From a bacterium (GTDB lineage Bacteria; Bacillota_I; Bacilli_A; RFN20; CAG-826): a stretch of DNA of 10,041 nt. The stretch lies in NCBI GenBank assembly GCA_019421105.1, contig JAHZFY010000040.1, positions 273 to 10,313 on the forward strand. The letters run 5' to 3'. How positions within the stretch are numbered: position 1 is the first letter of the stretch; every line of letters starts with the position of its first letter. The translations under genes and the position numbers were made by a program. The notes under the pieces are model-generated. The model made no database searches. It was not told the origin of the DNA and saw only the letters and a program-made list of their open reading frames with translations. Shown here piece by piece: positions 4,992-10,041 of the stretch.

Positions 4992-7658
4992 ATGCGAAGA
5001 TTTATAGCTTATATGTCCTTAGCACTTGCTGGTCTTGCGACAGTTGGCGTTACTTTTAACTCAGCATTTACTAAGGCAAAAACTAATATCGAATACACTG
5101 ATGGTCGTGCCTTGGTTTTTAGAGTTAGCGATGAAGATAATGAAGAATTACCTGATGATGCTGCTTTGCAAATTGCTGAAACAATGCAAGAGAGATTGGA
5201 AATCTATGGTGAAACTCGCTACGACATAGTCACCGAAGGCCACGATACTGTTAAAGTTGTTTTATCTGAAGAACAAGAAGGATATTATGGCGAATTAAAA
5301 CGTTATTTATCGTTTAATGGTGCATTTGCTTTAGGTACTAAAACTAACGTTGTTGCAATCGGTGATGAATTCATGGATACAACAAAAGATGCTTATGTGA
5401 CATTCATCAATTATTATCCAACAGTTGTCATTCCTGTTAATAAGGAAAGCGAAGAATTCCAAGCTGTCATTGAAGAAGCAAAAAAACTTAAACAAGACGC
5501 AGAAGATTCTAATACCGATCCAGAAAATCCTGTTGATACTTCAACATATGTCTATTTAGCATATAACTTCATCGAAGGAGAAGATACAATCTCTAGCTTA
5601 GTTGAAGGAAGCGACGATTACGATCAAACAAAATATGAAGATAAATACTTGATGCAATTTGATATTTCTAACATCTATTTAGATGAAGAAGAAAACGCTA
5701 TTGCTACAAGTGTCAATGTCGACCAAAATAATGATGGTAGTGCTTCAACTGCGGAAATGATGTATGCAAGCCATATGGCTAGATATACTATCAACTTATT
5801 AAATTCAGAAGAATTACCATTTAATGTTGAATATATTTATGAAACAAAAGTTCCTGCTTATTTTGAAAATCTTGTTTCCTATGGAATGAGAGAAAATGTA
5901 GCATGGTCAAGAACTTTGGTTGCTACAATCTTTGCAATTTTGATTATCTCTTTAGTCTTAGCAGTGTTTTATCGTTGGGGCGCAGTTGCAATTGCATCCT
6001 TATCGATTTGTTCTGTTTATATCGGCTTATTATTATCATTACTATTTACAGTAGAATTTAATACTGCAGCCATCATCGGATTCATGTGTGTTGCTTTAGT
6101 TTCTATGCTTTCTGGTGTTATTTATTTAACCAAAACAAAAGAGGAATGTTATAGAGGAAGAACTTTAAGAAAAGCAAACGCTGAAGGTAGCAAAAAATCT
6201 TTATTGCCTATCGTTGACTTACATGTTGTATTAATCATCGTTGGTGCATGCGTTTTCTGGCTCGGTGGAACAACAATGGTCAGCTTTGCATCAGCAGCTG
6301 TATTTGGTGGTTTAGCTTCATTAGTGTTAAATACATTAGGCTTAAAAGGCTTGATGTGGTTATTAACAAACACAACTAAATTTACTGGTAAATATGAAGT
6401 TATTGGCGTTGAGCCTAAAAAAGTTCCTAATATTTTAAATGAAGAAAAACAATCATATTATGGTCCATTCCAAGATGTTAAAGTCTTCAAACACAAAAAG
6501 ACATTTGGAATTATCGGTGCCGTATTAGGTGTTGCAGCATTAGCTGGTTCGATTACATTTGGTGTATTAAATGATGGTATAGTATTCAATCAAGGTAACT
6601 ATAGCGTTGAAAATACATACTTATATGTTGAAACAACAACTAAAGATTCAACTGTTGATTTACCTTATGTTGAAAATTTAATTAAAGGTACTTACATCAT
6701 TGATAACATCGACGAAGTTAATGCAGATAGCAGTGTTAAAAAACACTACACTCAATTAGAACTTGATTCTATTGATGCTTATGAACATGTTAAAACCGAA
6801 AATAAAGTTCAAGTTACATATACTTATATTGTTGCTACTTTAGCTGATAATTACACTGGTGATGAAATTGCTGTCATTACTAATAATGGTGTTATTAATG
6901 AAGATGGCACTTTGACTAATATTGTCACAAGCGAACTATTATTATCTGAAGTCTTCGATTCATATTTAAGTGATGAAGACGTTGACTTTAATGCTTCTGC
7001 TTCATTAAAAGTTGGCACACTTGTAAGTGCACAACAACCTGATTACACATGGGTAGTTATTTCTGTTAGTGTTGGCGCAGCCTTCACAATGTTATACTTG
7101 ATCTTAAGATATGGCATCTCTAAAGGATTATCTAGCATGTTGGTTACCGGCTTATCTGGTATTATCACGGTTGGCGTATTAAGTTTATCTAGATTCGTTT
7201 TAGGATTAAATTTATTCATCGCATTACCTGCAGTTATAGTCTTCGCCTTTGCATTAGCGATTATCATCATGAACAAAGAAAAAGAAATGCTTGCTGAAGA
7301 TATTGTTAAAAATAAAGACAATACGATTGAGAATAGATTATTTATCGTTGAAAGAGCTAATTCATTAGCTTTAGCACCTGTTCTAGTCTTTGGTGCTGTC
7401 GGCATTTATTTAGCGTTAAACTTCTTTGGATTTGGTCCTAGTGCAACTGCTTCAATTTATGGATTTGTTTTATTAGGATGTGTTGTGTCATTGGTGTTTG
7501 TAACCTTGTTGTTATCTCCAACCTCACACGCTTTATACAAATTATTGAAGAAAATGAATATTAAAAAACCTACTTTAAAACATAAACGTAAAAGAAAAGC
7601 TGTTAAGAAAAATTCTGCTGAACCAGAAGAAGCTATATTCATTGGAATTAATGATTAA
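4992..7658 (+). CDS. secDF: Divergent SecDF fusion, Sec translocase accessory protein
   Basis: This 888-residue protein has the 12-helix layout of fused SecD-SecF. TM1 is at about 2-23, a large extracytoplasmic P1 domain at 30-300, TM2-TM6 at about 305-459, TM7 at 504-527, a second external domain at 528-685, and TM8-TM12 at about 686-843. A strongly basic cytoplasmic tail (KKMNIKKPTLKHKRKRKAVKK) follows. P1 keeps SecD-like segments such as ERLEIYGETRYDIVTEGHD. SecDF pulls exported proteins through SecYEG using the proton gradient. The motifs that normally carry the key aspartates (VDAN...ERIKEE in TM4, YSINDTIVVFDR in TM10) are not recognisable: TM4 reads GFMCVALVSMLSGVIYL and TM10 reads ALPAVIVFAFALAIIIM, with no acidic residue. 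ATG 4992 follows AAAAGGAA by about 10 bases. An in-frame TTG at 4971 lies upstream of that site and is rejected. Confidence 0.88.
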   Translation: MRRFIAYMSLALAGLATVGVTFNSAFTKAKTNIEYTDGRALVFRVSDEDNEELPDDAALQIAETMQERLEIYGETRYDIVTEGHDTVKVVLSEEQEGYYGELKRYLSFNGAFALGTKTNVVAIGDEFMDTTKDAYVTFINYYPTVVIPVNKESEEFQAVIEEAKKLKQDAEDSNTDPENPVDTSTYVYLAYNFIEGEDTISSLVEGSDDYDQTKYEDKYLMQFDISNIYLDEEENAIATSVNVDQNNDGSASTAEMMYASHMARYTINLLNSEELPFNVEYIYETKVPAYFENLVSYGMRENVAWSRTLVATIFAILIISLVLAVFYRWGAVAIASLSICSVYIGLLLSLLFTVEFNTAAIIGFMCVALVSMLSGVIYLTKTKEECYRGRTLRKANAEGSKKSLLPIVDLHVVLIIVGACVFWLGGTTMVSFASAAVFGGLASLVLNTLGLKGLMWLLTNTTKFTGKYEVIGVEPKKVPNILNEEKQSYYGPFQDVKVFKHKKTFGIIGAVLGVAALAGSITFGVLNDGIVFNQGNYSVENTYLYVETTTKDSTVDLPYVENLIKGTYIIDNIDEVNADSSVKKHYTQLELDSIDAYEHVKTENKVQVTYTYIVATLADNYTGDEIAVITNNGVINEDGTLTNIVTSELLLSEVFDSYLSDEDVDFNASASLKVGTLVSAQQPDYTWVVISVSVGAAFTMLYLILRYGISKGLSSMLVTGLSGIITVGVLSLSRFVLGLNLFIALPAVIVFAFALAIIIMNKEKEMLAEDIVKNKDNTIENRLFIVERANSLALAPVLVFGAVGIYLALNFFGFGPSATASIYGFVLLGCVVSLVFVTLLLSPTSHALYKLLKKMNIKKPTLKHKRKRKAVKKNSAEPEEAIFIGIND

Positions 7659-7665
7659 TTAAATT

Positions 7666-7691
7666 AAGACTGCTATTTAGCAGTCTTTTTT
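7666..7691 (+). terminator. Intrinsic terminator of secDF
   Basis: A nine-base stem, AAGACTGCT (7666-7674) with AGCAGTCTT (7679-7687), closes an ATTT loop. A T-run follows at 7686-7691. It sits eight bases after the secDF stop. The last T of the run is also the T of the extended -10 TG of the recJ promoter. Confidence 0.93.
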
Positions 7692-7699
7692 GTTATAAT
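7691..7699 (+). promoter_or_regulatory. Extended -10 promoter of recJ, predicted leaderless start
   Basis: TG (7691-7692), one base, and a perfect TATAAT (7694-7699) form an extended -10 box that begins in the T-run of the secDF terminator. Only seven bases separate it from ATG 7707, so transcription should start at or next to the A of the start codon. No Shine-Dalgarno sequence precedes the gene. The -35 position (about 7671-7676) lies in the terminator hairpin and is a poor match, which extended -10 promoters tolerate. Confidence 0.65.
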
Positions 7700-7706
7700 A
7701 GCAAAT

Positions 7707-9272
7707 ATGGAAAAACTTTATTTACAATTATTAGAATATTTTAATATAAGCGAAGAAGAATACGATTACTTAACTCGTCCTTTAACTTTAAAAGACATTA
7801 AAGATCCTTTTTTATTTAAAGGAATGGATAAGGCAATTGAGCTAGTTAAAAAACACATTAACTTAAATAACAAAATAATGATTTATGGCGATTATGATTG
7901 CGATGGAATCATGTCGACTAGCATTGTTTTTAAAGCGTTAGAATCTTTAGGTGTAACTCCTGGATATTACATACCATCTAGATATATTGATGGATATGGA
8001 TTAACCATTGAAAGAGCAAAGCAAATAATCGAAAAAGGATATAAATTATTAATCACTGTTGATAATGGTATCACTGCGTTTGAAGCTATTGAGTTTTGTA
8101 AATCTAATGGACTTGATGTTGTTGTTATCGACCACCATCAACAAGGTGAAACCTTGCCTATTGCAGACGCTATAATCCATCCATTTGTGTCTGAATTTTC
8201 TGATATAGCAACTTCGGCTGGCTTTTGCAGTTTTATGTTTTCCTATGCTCTTTTAGGAAATATTAATAATTATTTATTAATTCTTGGAGCTATATCGATA
8301 ATTAGCGATATGATGCCTTTAAAAGATTTTAATAGAGATCTTGTAAGAATTGCCACCCAAATTTATGAACCTGGTAAATATTGGGCTTTAGATTTATTAA
8401 AAGAAGGCGATGAATTTAATTACATGTCGATAGGCATGAGAATGTCACCTAAAATAAATGCAGTAGGACGTATATTAAAGACGAACAAAATTAACATGCT
8501 AGTTCCTTTTTTAACTTCTAATGATAAGCAAAAAGTATTTGAGATTTATAAAGATATTGATCAAATTAACGAAAATCGAAAAAATATTTCTAAAAACATC
8601 AACTTTGATTTAAACGAAGACGATTTAAATAAAGCTGGTATCGTGACAATTTTAGATGTTGAAGAAGGTCTAATTGGAATTTTAGCTAATAAATTGATGA
8701 ATGAATATAAAAAACCGGTCATCGTTTTTACAAAAGATAGCAAAGATGAAACCCTTTTAAAAGGTTCATGTCGTTCCATGGAAGGTTTTAATATCGTCAA
8801 ATGTTTTGAAGAATTAGAATCTTTATTATTAAATGCGGGTGGTCATGCTTATGCTGGTGGATTGTCTATTCGAAAAGATGATTTTGAAACATTCAAGGAT
8901 AATTTTATTAAGCAATGTGAAATACATCCTGTTATCGAAACAAAAGAAAAAACTATCAGCATCAATTTAACAGATATTAATTTATCAACTTATCGTTTAA
9001 TTGATACATTGTCACCTTTTGGAGAAGAATGGAAACAACCTTTACTAGAAGTAAAAGGAATTAAAACTTCTTCTTTAATATTCAACAAAACCGGTGAACA
9101 TTTATTAACAACACTTGGGCAAAATTCAAAACTAGTTTCCTTTAATATTTCTAAAGAAGACATGTTAAAAAACGATTACATCAATATGACTGGTAATATA
9201 AATTTTTATGTATATCGTGGATATGGCAATGTTCAATTTTTAGTTAAAAAATATAAACCATCTACAAATTAA
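7707..9272 (+). CDS. recJ: Single-strand-specific 5'-3' exonuclease RecJ (short form)
   Basis: This DHH/DHHA1 phosphoesterase has 521 residues, shorter than E. coli RecJ (577) and much shorter than the roughly 780-residue Bacillus form. The DHH motifs are in order: YGDYDCDG (60-67), TVDNG (117-121), DHH (142-144), SDMMPL (200-205, normally ADVVPL) and SPKINAVGR (247-255, normally PRINAAGR). The DHHA1 part has GGHAYAGGLSI (378-388), and an OB-like C-terminal domain starts near 415 and includes DTLSPFGEEWKQP. RecJ degrades 5' ends of single strands in recombinational and base-excision repair, with two metal ions held by the Asp and His motifs, all of which are present. The N-terminus fits the family from the first Met, about 60 residues before motif I, so ATG 7707 is the likely start although no ribosome binding site precedes it. 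Confidence 0.94.
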   Translation: MEKLYLQLLEYFNISEEEYDYLTRPLTLKDIKDPFLFKGMDKAIELVKKHINLNNKIMIYGDYDCDGIMSTSIVFKALESLGVTPGYYIPSRYIDGYGLTIERAKQIIEKGYKLLITVDNGITAFEAIEFCKSNGLDVVVIDHHQQGETLPIADAIIHPFVSEFSDIATSAGFCSFMFSYALLGNINNYLLILGAISIISDMMPLKDFNRDLVRIATQIYEPGKYWALDLLKEGDEFNYMSIGMRMSPKINAVGRILKTNKINMLVPFLTSNDKQKVFEIYKDIDQINENRKNISKNINFDLNEDDLNKAGIVTILDVEEGLIGILANKLMNEYKKPVIVFTKDSKDETLLKGSCRSMEGFNIVKCFEELESLLLNAGGHAYAGGLSIRKDDFETFKDNFIKQCEIHPVIETKEKTISINLTDINLSTYRLIDTLSPFGEEWKQPLLEVKGIKTSSLIFNKTGEHLLTTLGQNSKLVSFNISKEDMLKNDYINMTGNINFYVYRGYGNVQFLVKKYKPSTN

Positions 9273-9283
9273 ATTTGTTTTTT
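9264..9283 (+). terminator. Weak intrinsic terminator overlapping the recJ stop
   Basis: ACAAAT (9264-9269) pairs with ATTTGT (9273-9278) around a three-base loop that is the recJ TAA stop codon itself (9270-9272). A T-run at 9278-9283 follows. The stem has only two G-C pairs, so termination is probably partial. The run leads directly into the extended -10 box of the next gene. Confidence 0.5.
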
Positions 9284-9291
9284 GATATTAT
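9283..9291 (+). promoter_or_regulatory. Extended -10 promoter of the lipoprotein gene, predicted leaderless start
   Basis: TG (9283-9284), one base, and TATTAT (9286-9291) stand six bases before ATG 9298. No Shine-Dalgarno sequence is present. The layout repeats that at recJ: terminator T-run, TG, -10 box, six or seven bases, ATG. Transcription is predicted to begin at the start codon or within a base or two of it. Confidence 0.55.
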
Positions 9292-9297
9292 ATCAAT

Positions 9298-9927
9298 ATG
9301 AAAAAAACTGTGCTTTTTTTGTTGTTTCCTTTATTGATGACAGGATGTAGTATCTCTAAAACACCTAGCGGTCCTATTTTTTCTTCATATCCTAATAGTG
9401 AAAAAGAAGAATTAGAATTTTATGAAGGCAGTGGAGATAAAATTAGCGAAACTGGAACAAAATATACGATTGATTTTGATAATGTCAATTATAATACTCA
9501 TTCTTTTTCTACACCGGAAGAAATTAAAGAAATCATCAAAGCCGGAGATGATTTAATTGCTTCTATTCAACATGAAAATACATATGCTTCCCGCAATGGC
9601 TTATTGTTGGATTGGAACGGCAAAAATAAAGGCTACGTCGATATTAATTTCAATGTTTCTTTTAGATATGTCAAAATATTTGCCTCTCCTTTTTATTCAA
9701 AACGTTACGACTATGATTTAGGAAAAGATATATTGGTGTGCGTTGAAAGCGCAATCAATATTAATGATAAAAAATATGTCAAATTGGATACTAAACAAAA
9801 TGAAGATGAAATATCTCCGATTATTAGTGTCGCAACATTTGATTTAGTAGATGAACAAACCTCTTTTAAAATTAATACCGGTGTATATTCTAGTTTGATA
9901 TATAAGATTGAGTTATTTAGTAAGTAG
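9298..9927 (+). CDS. Lipoprotein of unknown function with possible beta-rich C-terminal domain
   Basis: This 209-residue protein begins with a short lipoprotein signal peptide: MKKT, a hydrophobic core (VLFLLFPL) and the lipobox LMTGC. Lipid attachment and cleavage are predicted at Cys17, anchoring it outside the membrane. A Ser/Pro/Glu-rich linker runs to about residue 50. The rest looks beta-rich. Its last part alternates strand-like segments (YVDINFNVSFRYVKIFASPF, SPIISVATFDL, TSFKINTG and SLIYKIELFSK) and vaguely resembles jelly-roll or galactose-binding-like domains; this is only an impression. No catalytic motif is recognised. The gene sits after recJ, where apt or relA often lie in related bacteria, and only 10 bases before the next gene, so it probably shares a transcript with it. 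The export and lipidation call is firm; the function is unknown. Confidence 0.85.
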   Translation: MKKTVLFLLFPLLMTGCSISKTPSGPIFSSYPNSEKEELEFYEGSGDKISETGTKYTIDFDNVNYNTHSFSTPEEIKEIIKAGDDLIASIQHENTYASRNGLLLDWNGKNKGYVDINFNVSFRYVKIFASPFYSKRYDYDLGKDILVCVESAININDKKYVKLDTKQNEDEISPIISVATFDLVDEQTSFKINTGVYSSLIYKIELFSK

Positions 9928-9937
9928 TGGTGAAAAT

Positions 9938-10041
9938 ATGGAACAAGAACTCAAAATAAATGGAGGATATCCTGTACATACTTTTGAAGATTTAGAATCT
10001 TTATATGAGGTCTATATATCTAATCAAGATGATAGAAACGC
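9938..10041 (+). CDS. Start of an unidentified cytoplasmic protein, possibly RelA/SpoT-like (partial)
   Basis: ATG 9938 follows GGTGA (9929-9933) by four bases, and the frame stays open to the window end, giving 34 whole codons. The residues are hydrophilic, with no signal peptide. After MEQELKINGGYPVHTFEDL comes an acidic, helix-like stretch, ESLYEVYISNQDDRN. In many Firmicutes recJ is followed by apt and relA, and RelA proteins begin with a short acidic helical segment before the HD domain. RelA is therefore a reasonable guess from position, but no diagnostic motif lies within the visible part. The gene probably shares a transcript with the lipoprotein gene 10 bases upstream. Confidence 0.6.
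   Translation, partial: MEQELKINGGYPVHTFEDLESLYEVYISNQDDRN

Noticed and set aside
7043..7405. Open reading frame of 120 codons on the minus strand inside secDF
   Set aside because: It is antisense to well-supported membrane helices of SecDF; its Thr/Asn/Ala-rich product and lack of a ribosome binding site mark it as a shadow.

Overview
The window looks like ordinary chromosome from an AT-rich (roughly one third GC, by eye) Gram-positive bacterium of the Firmicutes/Tenericutes side. An RF39-, Izemoplasma- or Acholeplasma-like Bacilli lineage is my best guess. The reasons are the gene order rplU-prp-rpmA-obg, ruvA-ruvB, secDF and recJ, the L27 protein with a cleavable N-terminal extension, and the fused SecDF. 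TGA is used as a stop (radC and the small gene at 3209) and Trp is TGG, so this is the standard bacterial code and not the Mycoplasma code. All genes are on the + strand and tightly packed. No gap exceeds 135 bases, and I see no mobile element, CRISPR array, tRNA or rRNA.

Layout: 1-114 is the tail of an unidentified membrane protein, and radC overlaps its stop. A strong promoter, whose -35 box overlaps the radC stop, and a structured leader precede the ribosomal operon rplU-prp-rpmA (939-1855), which ends in a clear intrinsic terminator. Next comes obg, a 31-residue single-span membrane protein that overlaps the obg stop, ruvA and ruvB (1935-4940). A separate promoter probably drives secDF (4992-7658), followed by a strong terminator. 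recJ (7707-9272) and a lipoprotein gene (9298-9927) follow, then the first 34 codons of another gene, possibly relA.

How the genes fit together: L21, L27 and the GTPase Obg concern the large ribosomal subunit, and Prp is the protease that matures L27. RuvA and RuvB migrate Holliday junctions, RecJ resects DNA and RadC is a repair-associated JAB-fold protein. SecDF assists protein export, which would include export of the lipoprotein.

The least ordinary signals are: (1) terminators whose T-run flows directly into an extended -10 box, followed 6-7 bases later by a start codon without a Shine-Dalgarno sequence, at recJ and again at the lipoprotein gene, which implies leaderless mRNAs; (2) a divergent SecDF in which the membrane segments that normally carry the proton-relay aspartates have no acidic residue; (3) the tiny membrane-protein gene between obg and ruvA; and (4) a RuvB with an about 30-residue low-complexity tail encoded by very AT-rich DNA. 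I did not find a wholly new multi-gene system.
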